From assembly GCF_009707365.1 (NCBI RefSeq), contig NZ_CP046122.1, positions 2,790,001 to 2,854,000 of the forward strand: 64,000 bases of DNA, read 5' to 3'. Below the pieces are notes generated by a model. That model was not told the origin of the DNA. It searched no databases and worked only from the letters and a program-made list of their open reading frames with translations. Positions within the stretch are counted from its first letter, which is position 1; the number at the start of each line of letters is the position of its first letter. This stretch comes from Microlunatus sp. Gsoil 973. GTDB taxonomy: Bacteria; Actinomycetota; Actinomycetes; Propionibacteriales; Propionibacteriaceae. The position numbers were made by a program, and so were the translations under genes. Shown in pieces: positions 1-9,892 of this stretch.

Positions 1-406
1 TCGCTTCACGCCACGCCCGCTCCTTCTGGATCCACTCGTTGTCCTGGGGGAACTCGTCGATCGAGGCCACCCGTCGAATCTCGGCCTTACTCCCAGGGCC
101 TGTCAACGGTGCCCGCCTGGCCCACTCGACCGCCTCCTCCTGGGACGCGACATTGAGGATCCAGAATCCGGCGAACAGCTCCTTGGTCTCGCCGTACGGG
201 CCGTCGGTCACCACCGGCGGTTGTGAGCTGTGATCAACGACCACTCCGGGTTCGTTATCGAGACCTTCCGCGGCCACCAGGACCCCCGCCTTGATCAACT
301 GGTCGTTGTACCGACCCATCTGGTCCATGATCTCGGCGAAGTCGGCGTTCTCGAAGGCCGCCAGCGTCTCGTCGGTCGAACGCATGATCACCATGTACTT
401 CGGCAT
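1..406 (-). CDS. YCII-related (DGPF-type) domain protein, C-terminus cut by window edge
   Basis: The reading frame starts at an ATG preceded by a TGAGGA-like ribosome binding site and stays open to the window edge, giving about 135 residues without a stop. It begins MPKYMVIMRSTDET and carries VTDGPYGETKELFAGFWIL, a variant of the family signature (V)TDGPF.ETKE. These small alpha/beta-barrel-like proteins often sit beside ECF sigma factor genes in actinobacteria; the partner would lie beyond the left edge. The biochemical role is not known for this subfamily. Confidence 0.85.
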   Translation of the reverse strand, partial: MPKYMVIMRSTDETLAAFENADFAEIMDQMGRYNDQLIKAGVLVAAEGLDNEPGVVVDHSSQPPVVTDGPYGETKELFAGFWILNVASQEEAVEWARRAPLTGPGSKAEIRRVASIDEFPQDNEWIQKERAWREA

Positions 407-646
407 GTCGCCATCCTCAGTCGTCGGGGATTCCGCCTCTCGGAACCCTTTCACGCAGAGGTCGAAGGGCGGAAGGCCCGGATCGACATCGGTGCTGGAA
501 CTTTCTGGGCTCCACTCCGTGGCTCTCTCCCCCAGGACCGACGAGGCGACCATGGACCCGGTCGCGTACCGCCCCGCCGAACCATTCGAGGAGCCGTTAG
601 AGCGGTATCGGCGCCGGGCGCACCGCCCGATGACCCACCCCGAACC

Positions 647-707
647 TCAAAGTTTGACCGTACGGCTGCGACACGCCGATCGCCCGCGCCGCTGGGTCAA
701 ACTTTGA
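647..707. repeat. 13-bp inverted repeat, each arm itself palindromic, in a gene-free stretch
   Basis: The 356 bases between the YCII gene and nrtR hold no convincing gene. They do hold TCAAAGTTTGACC (647-659) and its exact complement GGTCAAACTTTGA (695-707). Each arm contains the near-palindrome TCAAA-S-TTTGA, with centres 50 bp apart. This could be a tandem operator upstream of the YCII gene or a long-loop terminator of nrtR. No T-run follows, so I favour an operator, weakly. Confidence 0.4.
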
Positions 708-762
708 TCTTCGAACGAACCGGCGAATGAGTACCGGCACGATCAGCGGATCGACCGGGATC

Positions 763-1470
763 TCAGCTGGTCCGAGCACCCGGCCGGAAGGCAGCGAACG
801 GGTCGGTGATCTGCAGGCTCTGACGGGTGAACCGGTAGAGCGCTGCCGGACGCCCGCCGCCCTCGCCCGCAGGTGCGGTCCGACCGGTCGGTTCCAGTTG
901 GCCCCGGCGCTTCAGCACGCGCTGCAGGTTGGTCACCGACACGTCGTAGCCGAGCACGGCCCGGTAGATGTCCCGGAGTTCGGCGAGGGTGAACTCCGTC
1001 GGCGCCAACCCGAATCCTATGTTGCTGTAGGACAGCTTGTGTTCCAGTCGTTGCATCGCCGATTCCACCAGCGACGCGTGGTCGAAGGCCATGGTCGGCA
1101 ACTTGCCCGCCCGAATCCACGCGGCGTTCTCCGGCAACTGAGGATCGGCAGTGCTCGGCACCAGCCCGAGGTAGGCCGTGGCGATGGTGCGCTGGAACGG
1201 ATCCCGGTCCGGCTCGCTGCGGGTCTCCAACTGTTCCAGATGAGCGATCTCGGACAGGGCAACCTTGGTCGCCAGATTCCGGGCAACGCAGGCGCCGATG
1301 GTCTCCCCCTCGAGCACCGGTCCGCTGGGCAGCGCCCAGGCTCCTTGGTACGGATCTCGGGGCCGCTTCCAGGCCAACACAGTCAGTTCCGGGCCCTGGA
1401 AACGCGTGATCTTGAACACAACGGCCAGCGCTTCGTGTCGAAACGTGGGCACCTCGCTCGATCTGGCCAC
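763..1470 (-). CDS. nrtR: NrtR, Nudix-domain repressor of NAD biosynthesis
   Basis: 235 residues from a GTG start. The N-terminal two thirds is a Nudix-like fold (HEALAVVFKI near the start, then GAWALPSGPVLEGETIGAC in the Nudix-box region, with a degenerate box). The C-terminal third is a winged helix (FTLAELRDIYRAVLGYDVSVTNLQRVLKRRG). This is the NrtR architecture: a repressor that senses ADP-ribose or related NAD metabolites through a Nudix fold that usually no longer catalyses hydrolysis. It is divergent from nadABC with 66 bp between them, the expected context for local control of de novo NAD synthesis. Confidence 0.9.
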   Translation of the reverse strand: MARSSEVPTFRHEALAVVFKITRFQGPELTVLAWKRPRDPYQGAWALPSGPVLEGETIGACVARNLATKVALSEIAHLEQLETRSEPDRDPFQRTIATAYLGLVPSTADPQLPENAAWIRAGKLPTMAFDHASLVESAMQRLEHKLSYSNIGFGLAPTEFTLAELRDIYRAVLGYDVSVTNLQRVLKRRGQLEPTGRTAPAGEGGGRPAALYRFTRQSLQITDPFAAFRPGARTS

Positions 1471-1494
1471 GGCTGCATGCTAGCGTCGACAGTA

Positions 1495-1517
1495 GTTTTC
1501 GACTGATAGGCGAAAAC
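1495..1517. promoter_or_regulatory. Candidate NrtR operator in nrtR-nadA intergenic region
   Basis: GTTTTCG (1495-1501) and CGAAAAC (1511-1517) form a perfect inverted repeat with a 9-nt spacer. The surrounding bases (AGTAGTTTTCGACT and, on the other strand, AGTCAGGTTTTCGCCT) extend the symmetry imperfectly. It lies midway between the divergent nrtR and nadA starts, 20 bp before nadA, so binding could block both promoters. Assignment to NrtR rests on position and symmetry, not on a motif scan. Confidence 0.6.
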
Positions 1518-1536
1518 CTGACTTCAGGAGCTACCT

Positions 1537-2565
1537 GTGACCATCATCGAATCGGTCGGTGTCTACGACCGAGAGACCGCTGGACTTCCGGCCGACTTCG
1601 CCGACTGGACCGAGTGGCGGGAGGAGGTCCGCAGACTGGCGCGCCAGAAGGACGCCGTCATCCTGGCGCACAACTACCAGCTGCCGCAGATCCAGGACGC
1701 GGCGGATCACGTGGGTGACTCGCTCGCCCTGTCCCGGATCGCCGCCTCGACACCGGAGTCCATGATCGTCTTCGCCGGTGTGCATTTCATGGCAGAGACC
1801 GCGAAGATCCTCGCACCCGAGAAGAAGGTGATCATTCCCGACGCACGCGCCGGATGCTCACTGGCCGACACCATCAACGCCGATCAGCTTCGTGCCTGGA
1901 AGGCCGAACACCCCGGCGCCGTCGTGGTGGCGTACGTGAACACGACTGCGGAGGTGAAGGCCGAGACCGACATCTGTTGCACCTCGTCCAACGCCGTCGA
2001 GGTCGTCGAATCGATCCCGGCCGACCAGGAGGTGCTCTTCCTGCCCGACATGTTCCTGGCCGCCCACGTCCGGCGGACGACCGGCCGGACCAACATGTAC
2101 AACTGGATGGGCGAGTGCCACGTGCACGCCGGCATCTCACCGAAGGATCTCGAGGCGGCGGTACGCGCTGATCAGGATGCCGAACTCTACGTGCATCCCG
2201 AGTGTGGCTGTTCGACGTCTGCCCTGTGGCTGACCTCGGCCGGCGATCTTCCTGCCGAGCGCACCCACATCCTGTCCACCGGGTCGATGCTGGATGAGGC
2301 CCGCAAGAGCACCGCACGCAAGGTCCTGGTGGCAACCGAGATCGGGATGCTGCATCAACTCCGCAAGGCCAATGACCACACCGACTTCCAGCCGGTGAAC
2401 CCACAGGCGTCCTGCAAGTTCATGAAGATGATCACTCCGCAGAAGCTGATCAATGCCCTGCAGACCGAGACCGACGTCGTCGACGTCGCCCCGGAGGTCG
2501 CCGCCCGGGCACGTCGGGCCGTCGAGCGGATGGTGGCGATCGGCCGGCCGGGCGGGGGTGAGTGA
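1537..2565 (+). CDS. nadA: Quinolinate synthase NadA
   Basis: Condenses iminoaspartate with dihydroxyacetone phosphate to quinolinate, the second step of de novo NAD synthesis. 342 residues, GTG start six bases after an AGGAG site. Three separated cysteines expected to hold the [4Fe-4S] cluster are visible: Cys107 (AGCSLAD), Cys194 ([10 protein letters not shown]) and Cys293 (ASCKFMKM). Other family signatures are [17 protein letters not shown] and HPECGCS. First gene of the nadABC operon; its stop overlaps the nadB start by four bases. Confidence 0.96.
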   Translation: MTIIESVGVYDRETAGLPADFADWTEWREEVRRLARQKDAVILAHNYQLPQIQDAADHVGDSLALSRIAASTPESMIVFAGVHFMAETAKILAPEKKVIIPDARAGCSLADTINADQLRAWKAEHPGAVVVAYVNTTAEVKAETDICCTSSNAVEVVESIPADQEVLFLPDMFLAAHVRRTTGRTNMYNWMGECHVHAGISPKDLEAAVRADQDAELYVHPECGCSTSALWLTSAGDLPAERTHILSTGSMLDEARKSTARKVLVATEIGMLHQLRKANDHTDFQPVNPQASCKFMKMITPQKLINALQTETDVVDVAPEVAARARRAVERMVAIGRPGGGE

Positions 2566-4268
2566 TCATGACTTCGGCTCGCGAACCATTGGCCGACCTG
2601 CCCCGACCGGCCGGCAGGATCCCCACCACGACGCCGGTCTGGAGCGACGAGACCGATGTGATCCTGGTCGGGACCGGTGCCGCCGGGCTTGCCGCAGCCG
2701 TACGCCTGCTGGACGCCGGGCGCCGGGTCACCGTGATCACCAAGACCGAGCCCGGTGACGGGTCGACGGCCTGGGCGCAGGGCGGCCTCGCCGCGGTGAT
2801 CGGCACCGGCGACACTGTCGACAGCCACATCGAGGACACTCTGGTCGCCGGCGTGGGTCTGTGCGAACGCGGCGCGGTGACCGAACTGGTGAACGCCGCT
2901 CCGCCGATGATCCGCCGGTTGATCGATCTCGGCGCGCATTTCGATCTCGACCGGGACGGCCGGATCGCGCTGGGACTCGAGGGCGGTCATCACGCCCGCC
3001 GGATCGTGCACGCCGGCGGCGATGCCAGTGGTGCGGAGGTGGCCCGAACCCTGGCCGCGGCGCTGGCGACGCGGGCAGAGTCCGCGCCGTCCGGCGACTT
3101 TCGGCTCCGGGCCGGCAGCACAGTTGTCGACCTGCGCTCCGACGGCCGCCGTGTCACCGGCGTACGGCTGATCGACCGGGACGGTGCCGTCGGCGAGATC
3201 GTCGCATCGGCGGTGGTGCTGGCCACCGGCGGCATCGGTCAGGCCTGGGATGCCACGACCAATCCGGCGACGGCGACCGGTGACGGCCTGGCGCTGGCCA
3301 TCCGTGCCGGTGCGCTGCTGCGCGATGTCGAGTTCACCCAGTTCCACCCCACGGTGCTGGCAGTCCCGGAGGCGTTCCGACGGCCCGGTGATCGCGGTGT
3401 GCTGATCTCCGAGGCGGTCCGCGGCGAGGGCGCTGTACTGGTCGATCGCAATGGCGAGCTGATCATGAAGGGCCGGCATCCACTGGCCGACCTGGCGCCC
3501 CGTGACGTGGTGTCAGCCGCGATCCACGAGCGGCTGATGGCGAGCGGCGATGATCATCTGTTCCTGGACGGGACGGGACTGGGTCAACGCGTCTGGCGCG
3601 AGCACTTCCCGTCCATCCTGATGCTCTGTCGGGCTCGTGGGGTCGACCCGATCGCCGAGCCGATCCCGATCCGGCCCGCCGAGCACTACTCCTGCGGTGG
3701 AGTGCTGGCCACGCTGGACGGCCGCACCTCGATGCCCGGCCTGTACGCCGTTGGCGAGACTGCTTCGACCGGTGTCCAGGGTGCCAATCGGCTCGCCTCC
3801 AACAGCCTCACCGAGGCGCTGATCGCCGGGGACCGGGTCGGCAGTCGCTTGGCCGCCCGGCTCCCGACTGCTCAGCGCCGGGCCGGCGGACTCACCGGCC
3901 CCGGGGCGCCGGAGGTCGTCCCGGACGACCGCGGGTACGCCATCGCCGCCGAACATCGCGGCAGCATCGCAACCGCCGTCGGCGCCGGCGCAGGGATCCT
4001 GCGCGACGAGGCCGGTCTCGGCGTCCTGCTCAAGTCCCTCGACGGGATGCCAGTCCTCGATCATGCCCGGTCGGCGGCCGATGTCGAGGCGACCAACCTG
4101 CACACCATCGGCTCTGTGGTCGCTGCCGCAGCTCTGCACCGCACCGAGAGCCGCGGATGTCACCGGCGCTCGGACCATCCCCAGCCGCAGCGGCGCTGGG
4201 AACGACACACGCTGCTCCGTCTCGGCCCCGACGGTCTGGAGATCAGCACCCAACGGAAAGGATCCTGA
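2562..4268 (+). CDS. nadB: L-aspartate oxidase NadB
   Basis: FAD enzyme oxidising L-aspartate to iminoaspartate for NadA. The dinucleotide-binding motif [15 protein letters not shown] lies near residue 30; EFTQFHP, the active-site region SCGGV and the cofactor-contact segment [13 protein letters not shown] follow; [14 protein letters not shown] is near the C-terminus, all as in succinate dehydrogenase/aspartate oxidase flavoproteins. 568 residues from the GTG that overlaps the nadA stop (GTGA); an ATG two codons later is an equally acceptable start. The overlap implies translational coupling. Confidence 0.95.
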   Translation: MIMTSAREPLADLPRPAGRIPTTTPVWSDETDVILVGTGAAGLAAAVRLLDAGRRVTVITKTEPGDGSTAWAQGGLAAVIGTGDTVDSHIEDTLVAGVGLCERGAVTELVNAAPPMIRRLIDLGAHFDLDRDGRIALGLEGGHHARRIVHAGGDASGAEVARTLAAALATRAESAPSGDFRLRAGSTVVDLRSDGRRVTGVRLIDRDGAVGEIVASAVVLATGGIGQAWDATTNPATATGDGLALAIRAGALLRDVEFTQFHPTVLAVPEAFRRPGDRGVLISEAVRGEGAVLVDRNGELIMKGRHPLADLAPRDVVSAAIHERLMASGDDHLFLDGTGLGQRVWREHFPSILMLCRARGVDPIAEPIPIRPAEHYSCGGVLATLDGRTSMPGLYAVGETASTGVQGANRLASNSLTEALIAGDRVGSRLAARLPTAQRRAGGLTGPGAPEVVPDDRGYAIAAEHRGSIATAVGAGAGILRDEAGLGVLLKSLDGMPVLDHARSAADVEATNLHTIGSVVAAAALHRTESRGCHRRSDHPQPQRRWERHTLLRLGPDGLEISTQRKGS

Positions 4269-4269
4269 G

Positions 4270-5157
4270 ATGAGTTTCGATCTTGATGCCGCTCTCGGCG
4301 CAGCCGGGTTGAAGCGCGACCTGGTGATCGACATCGCACGGCGGACCCTTGCCGAGGATCTGCAGTGGGGACCGGACATCACCACCCAGGCCACCATCGC
4401 CGCCGGGCAGCAGGGTGTCGCCGATGTGATCGCCCGCAGTGAGGGGACGATTGCCGGTATCCCGGTTGCGGCGGCCGTCGTCGAGGTCCTGGCCGAGGAT
4501 CACAACGTTCCCGTCGAGGTCACCACCGCTGTCGCCGATGGGGACCGGGTGGTACCCGGCGACCTGGTGATGACCGTCGCCGGGCCGTTGCGCACCCTGC
4601 TGACCGCAGAGCGCACCTTGCTCAATCTGCTTTCCCAGCTGTCCGGCGTCGCGACCCGGACGGCGGCCTGGGTCAGCGCCGTCGGCGATCACGACTGCAA
4701 GGTCCGGGACACCCGGAAAACCGTTCCGGGGTTGCGGATCCTGCAGAAGTACGCGGTCCGCTGCGGCGGCGGCGTCAACCACCGGATGGGCCTGGGTGAT
4801 GCGGCGTTGATCAAGGACAATCATGTCGCGGCGGCCGGTTCGGTGCGGGCTGCCTACCAGGCGGTCCGGGCGATGAACCCGTCGATCAGCTGCGAGATCG
4901 AATGCGACACGCTCGACCAGGTGCGTGAGGCCGTCGAGGCCGGGCCCGACCTGATCCTGTTGGACAACATGGACACCGGACAGCTGCGGCAGGCCGTTGC
5001 GCTGGCCGGTGGTCGGGTGAGACTGGAAGCCAGCGGTGGTCTGACGCTGACCGACGCCGCGGCAGTCGCGGCGACGGGTGTGGACTACGTCGCGATCGGA
5101 GAGCTGACCCACTCAGCTCCGGTCCTCGACCTCGGTTTCGATCTGCGCCGGCGTTGA
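4270..5157 (+). CDS. nadC: Nicotinate-nucleotide pyrophosphorylase (carboxylating) NadC
   Basis: Converts quinolinate and PRPP to nicotinate mononucleotide, CO2 and PPi, the third step of de novo NAD synthesis. 295 residues; ATG lies one base after the nadB stop and is preceded by AAAGGA. Family motifs are visible: RTLLTAERTLLNLLSQLSG, VRDTRKTVPGLR, GGGVNHRMGLGDAALIKDNH, IECDTL, LLDNM and LEASGGL. The open frame extends further upstream inside nadB, but homology begins at this ATG. Confidence 0.96.
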   Translation: MSFDLDAALGAAGLKRDLVIDIARRTLAEDLQWGPDITTQATIAAGQQGVADVIARSEGTIAGIPVAAAVVEVLAEDHNVPVEVTTAVADGDRVVPGDLVMTVAGPLRTLLTAERTLLNLLSQLSGVATRTAAWVSAVGDHDCKVRDTRKTVPGLRILQKYAVRCGGGVNHRMGLGDAALIKDNHVAAAGSVRAAYQAVRAMNPSISCEIECDTLDQVREAVEAGPDLILLDNMDTGQLRQAVALAGGRVRLEASGGLTLTDAAAVAATGVDYVAIGELTHSAPVLDLGFDLRRR

Positions 5158-5201
5158 TGGCCGGTCGCGTCCGCCGCACTCGTCACTGGTAGAAAACGAT
5201 C

Positions 5202-6368
5202 ATGAGGATCGTCGACATCCGGGAACGCACCTTTCCGATCAGCTCCCCCATCCGGAACGCCTACATCGACTTCTCCCGGATGACCTTGAGCCTGGTCGCG
5301 GTGATCACCGACGTGATCCGGGACGGCCGACCGGTCGTCGGCTTCGGCTTCAACTCCAACGGTCGTTACGGTCAGGGCTCGATGATGCGGGAACGCTTCA
5401 TCCCCCGTGTCCTGGAAGCCGAGCCTGCCGAACTCATCGATGATCACCACGACAACATCGACCCTGACAAGGTCTGGGCCGCGATGATGGGCAACGAGAA
5501 GCCCGGTGGTCACGGCGAACGGTCAGTGGCGGTGGGGACCATCGACATGGCGGTGTGGGACGCGGTCGCCAAGATCGAGGACCGGCCGCTGTTCGAGCTG
5601 CTCGCCGACCGCTACGGCTCCGGCACCTGTGATCGCAGGGTCTTCGTGTACGCGGCCGGCGGCTACTACTACCCGGGTCAGGACATCACCGCATTGACCG
5701 ACGAGATGCGCGGTCACCTGGACCACGGCTTCACCGTGGTCAAGCAGAAGATCGGCGGTGACAGCCTCGACCGGGACCGTGAGCGGATCGAGGCCACGCT
5801 GGCGATTCTCGGGCCGGGGCAGCACCTTGCGGTCGACGCCAACGGCCGATTCGATCGTGCCACCGCGCTGGCCTATGCCGACCTGCTCGCTCAGTACGAC
5901 CTGTTCTGGTACGAGGAACCGGTGGACCCGCTGGACTACGAGTTGCACGCCGTCGTGGCCGAGGCGTACGACGGGCCGCTGGCGACCGGTGAGAACCTGT
6001 TCTCCGTCCAGGACGCCCGCAACCTCATCCGGTACGGCGGCCTGCGTCCGGACCGCGACTGGTTGCAGTTCGATTGTGCGCTCAGCTACGGTCTCGTGGA
6101 ATATCTCCGCATCCTGGCCATGCTCGCCGATCACGGCTGGTCGGCAGGCCGGTGCGTTCCGCACGGTGGCCACCAGATGTCGCTCAACATCGCAGCAGGC
6201 CTCGGCCTCGGTGGCAACGAGTCCTATCCCGATCTCTTCCGGCCCTTCGGCGGATTCCCCGACGGGGTCGAGGTCTCCGACGGCTTCGTGATCATGCCCG
6301 AGCTGCCCGGCATCGGCTTCGAGGGCAAGAGCGACCTCTATCGGCTGATGGCCGATCTCGCCGGTTGA
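5202..6368 (+). CDS. tarD: D(-)-tartrate dehydratase, enolase superfamily
   Basis: Closely resembles D-tartrate dehydratase of Bradyrhizobium, which dehydrates D-tartrate to oxaloacetate with Mg2+. 388 residues, the usual length. Active-site elements visible: the KxK motif Lys181/Lys183 (VVKQKIGG), metal ligands Asp212 (VDANGR), Glu238 or Glu239 (YEEP) and Glu264 (TGEN), and catalytic His321 (CVPHGGHQ). The N-terminal capping domain retains the near-invariant segment SSPIRNAYIDFS. It lies 44 bp after nadC on the same strand; no tartrate transporter or regulator is next to it, so it may have its own promoter. Confidence 0.9.
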   Translation: MRIVDIRERTFPISSPIRNAYIDFSRMTLSLVAVITDVIRDGRPVVGFGFNSNGRYGQGSMMRERFIPRVLEAEPAELIDDHHDNIDPDKVWAAMMGNEKPGGHGERSVAVGTIDMAVWDAVAKIEDRPLFELLADRYGSGTCDRRVFVYAAGGYYYPGQDITALTDEMRGHLDHGFTVVKQKIGGDSLDRDRERIEATLAILGPGQHLAVDANGRFDRATALAYADLLAQYDLFWYEEPVDPLDYELHAVVAEAYDGPLATGENLFSVQDARNLIRYGGLRPDRDWLQFDCALSYGLVEYLRILAMLADHGWSAGRCVPHGGHQMSLNIAAGLGLGGNESYPDLFRPFGGFPDGVEVSDGFVIMPELPGIGFEGKSDLYRLMADLAG

Positions 6369-6383
6369 GTCAGGCCGGATCAG

Positions 6384-9300
6384 TCAGTCGAGCCTGGCCA
6401 CGGTGATGCTGACCCGACGCCCCTCGCCGAGATCCGCACAGTCGTCACCGGCGCCCCCGACAGCCAAGGTCAACCGTTCGGTGAGCGTCTCCGACTCGAT
6501 CAGATGACGATGTTGCTCGACGGCGGCCCTGATCTCGTCGTCTCCCTGCAGGGAGAGGGCAATGCGGTCGCTGATGTCGAGCCCGGCGTCCCGGCGTGCC
6601 TGCTGGACGGCCCGGACGATATCCCGGGCCACCCCCTCGGCCTGCAGTTCCGGCGTCACGCCGGTGTCGAGGATGACGAAGCCGGAACCGGGCAGCATGG
6701 CGACCGCCTGCTGATCATCACCGCCGTTGGCGACCACCGTTCGCACGGTGAATTCGCCGTCCTGCAAGGCGATCCCACCGGCGACCACCGTTCCGTCGTC
6801 GGCGACCGCCCAGTCTCCGGACTTGCTGGCCCTGATCGCGGTCTGCACGTCGCGGCCGAGGCGTGGTCCGGCGGCCCGGGCGTTGACCTGCAGTTCCCGG
6901 CGTACACCAAGATCATCCCCCGCCACGGCCAGATCCACCAGTTCGACGGACTTCACGTTCAGCTCGTCGCCGATCAGGCCGACGAACGGCTGCAGGGTCT
7001 TCGCGTCGTCGGCGGCGACCCGCAGACCGGCGAGCGGCAGCCGGACCCGCAGCCGCCTCGCCTTGCGCAGCGCGGACGTCGCCGAACACACCTCGCGCAC
7101 CCGGTCCATCTGCACGACAAGATCATCATCGGCGGGTAGTTGATCAACATCCGGCCAGTCGGTCAGGTGGACCGACCGGCCCCCGGTGAGACCCTTCCAG
7201 ATCTCCTCACTGACCAACGGCAGCAACGGCGCGGCCGTCCGAGTGAGCACCTCGAGCACGGTGTAGAGCGTGTCGAACGCCTGCCGTGACTCCGCGCTCT
7301 CACCGTCCCAGAACCGGTCGCGGGAACGTCTGATGTACCAGTTGGACAACACCTCACCGAACCACCGCACCTCGTCGCAGGCTGCTGCGATGTCCAGCGC
7401 CTCCAACGAGTCGCCGACCCTTCGCACGGTCTGCCGGAGCTTGGCAAGGATGTAGCGGTCCAGGACGTCGGTCGACGCTGTCGACCACTGCGCGTCGTAG
7501 CCACCTCCACCGTTGGCCGAATTGGCGTACAGGCTGAAGAAGTACCAGGCGTTCCACAGCGGGATGATCACCTGCCGTACGCCTTCGCGGATGCCCTGCT
7601 CGGTGACGATCAGGTTGCCGCCGCGCAGGATCGGCGAGCTCATCAGGAACCAGCGCATGGCATCCGCACCGTCCCGGTCGAAGACCTCCCGGACGTCGGG
7701 ATAGTTGCGCAGCGACTTGCTCATCTTCTGCCCGTCGCTGCCCAGCACGATCCCGTGGCTGATGCAGTTCTTGAAGGCCGGCCGGTCGAAGAGTGCGGTG
7801 GCCAGGATGTGCATGGTGTAGAACCAGCCGCGGGTCTGGCCGATGTACTCGACGATGAAGTCACCCGGATAGTGGTGCTCGAACCAGTCGGTGTTCTCGA
7901 ACGGGTAATGCACCTGGGCGTAGGGCATGGAGCCCGAGTCGAACCACACGTCGAGGATCTCCGGCACCCGACGCATCGTCGACCTTCCGGTCGGATCGTC
8001 GGGATTCGGCCGGGTGAGTGTGTCGATGAAGGGCCGGTGCAGGTCGGTGACCTCCACCCCGAAATCCTTCTCCAGTTCGGAGAGCGAGCCGTACACGTCG
8101 ACCCGCGGGTATGCCGGGTCGTCGGATTTCCAGACCGGGATCGGGCTGCCGAAGAACCGGTTCCGGCTGATCGACCAGTCTCGGGCGTTGGCAAGCCACT
8201 TGCCGAACTGCCCGTCCTTGACGTGTTCGGGTACCCAGTTGATCTCCTGGTTCAGCTCGCCCATCCGATCGCGGAACTTGCTCACCTCGACGAACCAGGA
8301 GGACACGCCCATGTAGATCAGCGGCTGCCGGCAGCGCCAGCAATGCGGATAGCTGTGGTCGTACATCTCCTGGCGCAGCAGTACCGTGCCCTCGGTCGTC
8401 GAACCCGGATCTCCGTCGCGGCGGGTGCGGTTCTTCAGGTGATCGATGATCAAGGTGTTGGCGTCGAAGACGTGTACCCCGACGTAGTCGCTGATCGGTG
8501 CCGTGAAGGTGCCGTCGGCGGCGACTGGGACGACCGGCTCGATGTCGTTGCGGTCGGTGACGATCTTGTCCTCCTCACCGAACGCGCCGGCGGAGTGGAC
8601 CAACCCGGTGCCCTCGGTGGTGGTGACGAATTCCTCAGCCGGAACGATCCGGTGCGCGTTCTTCCAGCCCAGGTAGTAGCTCATCGGCGGCGTGTAGGAC
8701 CGGCCGAGCAGATCGGCGCCCTTGAGCCGCTGCACGACATGATCTTCGACGTCCTCACCGAGTTCCCGCCGGTACGCATCCAACCGCGCCTCGGCCAGGA
8801 TGTAGCGCTCGGTGGTGCCGGTGAAGTCGGACTCGACGACCACGTAGTCGACGTCGGGATGGACCATGATCGCCAGGTTGGACGGCAGCGTCCAGGGCGT
8901 GGTGGTCCAGATCAGCGCAAGCTCTCCGGTCTCCAGCCGGAAGCCGACCGTGACAGCCGGGTCGCGGCGGATCTGGTAGACGTCCTCGTCCATCCGCAGC
9001 TCGTGGTTGCTCAGCGGCGTCTGATCATTCCAGCAGTACGGCAGGACCTTGAAACCCTCGTAGACCAAACCCTTGTCCCACAGGGATTTGAAGGCCCAGA
9101 GCACCGACTCCATGTAGGAGAGGTCGAGAGTCCGGTATTCGTTGTCGAAGTCGACCCAGCGGGCCTGCCGGGTGACGTAGTCGCGCCAGTCGGCGGTGTA
9201 ACGCAGCACCGAGGCGCGGGTCGCCTCGTTGAACTTGCCGATCCCCATCTCGAGGATCTCGTCGGTGGTCTTGATGCCCAACTGGCTCATCGCTTCCAGC

Positions 9301-9623
9301 TCTGCGGGAAGTCCATGGGTGTCCCAGCCGAAGCGGCGTTCGACGTGCTTGCCGCGCATCGTCTGGAACCGCGGCACGATGTCCTTGACATAGCCGGTGA
9401 GCAGGTGACCGTAGTGCGGCAGCCCGTTGGCGAAGGGCGGGCCGTCGTAGAAGACGTACTCGTTGGAGCCGTTGTCACCCGCAGGATTGCGAGCCACCGA
9501 CGCCTTGAAGGTGTCGTCGACCTTCCAGAAGGCGAGCACCCGCTCCTCGATCTCGGCGAACCGAGGGCTCGACGGAACCCTGCCGTCCGGATCCGGTCCG
9601 GTGGTCGCTTTCGGGTAATTCAT
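6384..9623 (-). CDS. ileS: Isoleucyl-tRNA synthetase
   Basis: Class I synthetase charging tRNA-Ile. 1079 residues from an ATG with GGAAAGAGG upstream; the frame is open further 5' but that part is the T-box leader. The HIGH motif appears as GLPHYGHLL in the N-terminal fifth, preceded by [15 protein letters not shown] appears as [12 protein letters not shown]. The editing domain lies between ([12 protein letters not shown]). The length and HYGH form suit the eukaryote-like IleRS type found in many actinobacteria, often associated with low mupirocin sensitivity (inference). Convergent with tarD, 15 bp apart. Confidence 0.96.
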   Translation of the reverse strand: MNYPKATTGPDPDGRVPSSPRFAEIEERVLAFWKVDDTFKASVARNPAGDNGSNEYVFYDGPPFANGLPHYGHLLTGYVKDIVPRFQTMRGKHVERRFGWDTHGLPAELEAMSQLGIKTTDEILEMGIGKFNEATRASVLRYTADWRDYVTRQARWVDFDNEYRTLDLSYMESVLWAFKSLWDKGLVYEGFKVLPYCWNDQTPLSNHELRMDEDVYQIRRDPAVTVGFRLETGELALIWTTTPWTLPSNLAIMVHPDVDYVVVESDFTGTTERYILAEARLDAYRRELGEDVEDHVVQRLKGADLLGRSYTPPMSYYLGWKNAHRIVPAEEFVTTTEGTGLVHSAGAFGEEDKIVTDRNDIEPVVPVAADGTFTAPISDYVGVHVFDANTLIIDHLKNRTRRDGDPGSTTEGTVLLRQEMYDHSYPHCWRCRQPLIYMGVSSWFVEVSKFRDRMGELNQEINWVPEHVKDGQFGKWLANARDWSISRNRFFGSPIPVWKSDDPAYPRVDVYGSLSELEKDFGVEVTDLHRPFIDTLTRPNPDDPTGRSTMRRVPEILDVWFDSGSMPYAQVHYPFENTDWFEHHYPGDFIVEYIGQTRGWFYTMHILATALFDRPAFKNCISHGIVLGSDGQKMSKSLRNYPDVREVFDRDGADAMRWFLMSSPILRGGNLIVTEQGIREGVRQVIIPLWNAWYFFSLYANSANGGGGYDAQWSTASTDVLDRYILAKLRQTVRRVGDSLEALDIAAACDEVRWFGEVLSNWYIRRSRDRFWDGESAESRQAFDTLYTVLEVLTRTAAPLLPLVSEEIWKGLTGGRSVHLTDWPDVDQLPADDDLVVQMDRVREVCSATSALRKARRLRVRLPLAGLRVAADDAKTLQPFVGLIGDELNVKSVELVDLAVAGDDLGVRRELQVNARAAGPRLGRDVQTAIRASKSGDWAVADDGTVVAGGIALQDGEFTVRTVVANGGDDQQAVAMLPGSGFVILDTGVTPELQAEGVARDIVRAVQQARRDAGLDISDRIALSLQGDDEIRAAVEQHRHLIESETLTERLTLAVGGAGDDCADLGEGRRVSITVARLD

Positions 9624-9664
9624 GCGGGTGCCTCTTTCCGTGCGGACGTCTGACTGACCGACCT

Positions 9665-9850
9665 GCACGAGGACGACGCGTTGAAACGCCGCGGTACCAC
9701 CCCGCTTGCCGCCTCGATCGTCGTCGATCGATGCGACCACTCGTCGTGGCTGTGACGGGCCACCCGTCCGGTTCTACTAAAAGATCGGCCCCGTGGGGCT
9801 GCGGTCTCGTTCTTCCGGAGGCTCACCGGTGATAGCCGGGTCGATGCCTG
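9665..9850 (-). promoter_or_regulatory. T-box riboswitch (ileS leader, AUC specifier, very short Stem I)
   Basis: On the minus strand the leader carries the T-box core GGGTGGTACCGCGG (complement of 9689-9703), whose UGGU bulge pairs with the ACCA end of uncharged tRNA. Near the 5' end, CCGGCTATCACCGGTGAGC forms a very short Stem I with specifier AUC (complement of 9831-9833), matching Ile. This is the actinobacterial ileS type described as acting on translation by exposing or sequestering the SD. A CCTC just after the core could pair with the ileS AGAGG. Confidence 0.93.
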
Positions 9851-9858
9851 TACCGACC

Positions 9859-9889
9859 ATGGTAATCCGCGGTGCCGTAGCCGCGCCAA
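9859..9889 (-). promoter_or_regulatory. Candidate ileS promoter
   Basis: On the minus strand TTGGCG (9884-9889) and TACCAT (9859-9864) are separated by 19 nt and would start transcription a few bases before the T-box Stem I. Match to consensus is moderate; the position is the main argument. Confidence 0.3.
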
Positions 9890-9892
9890 TTC

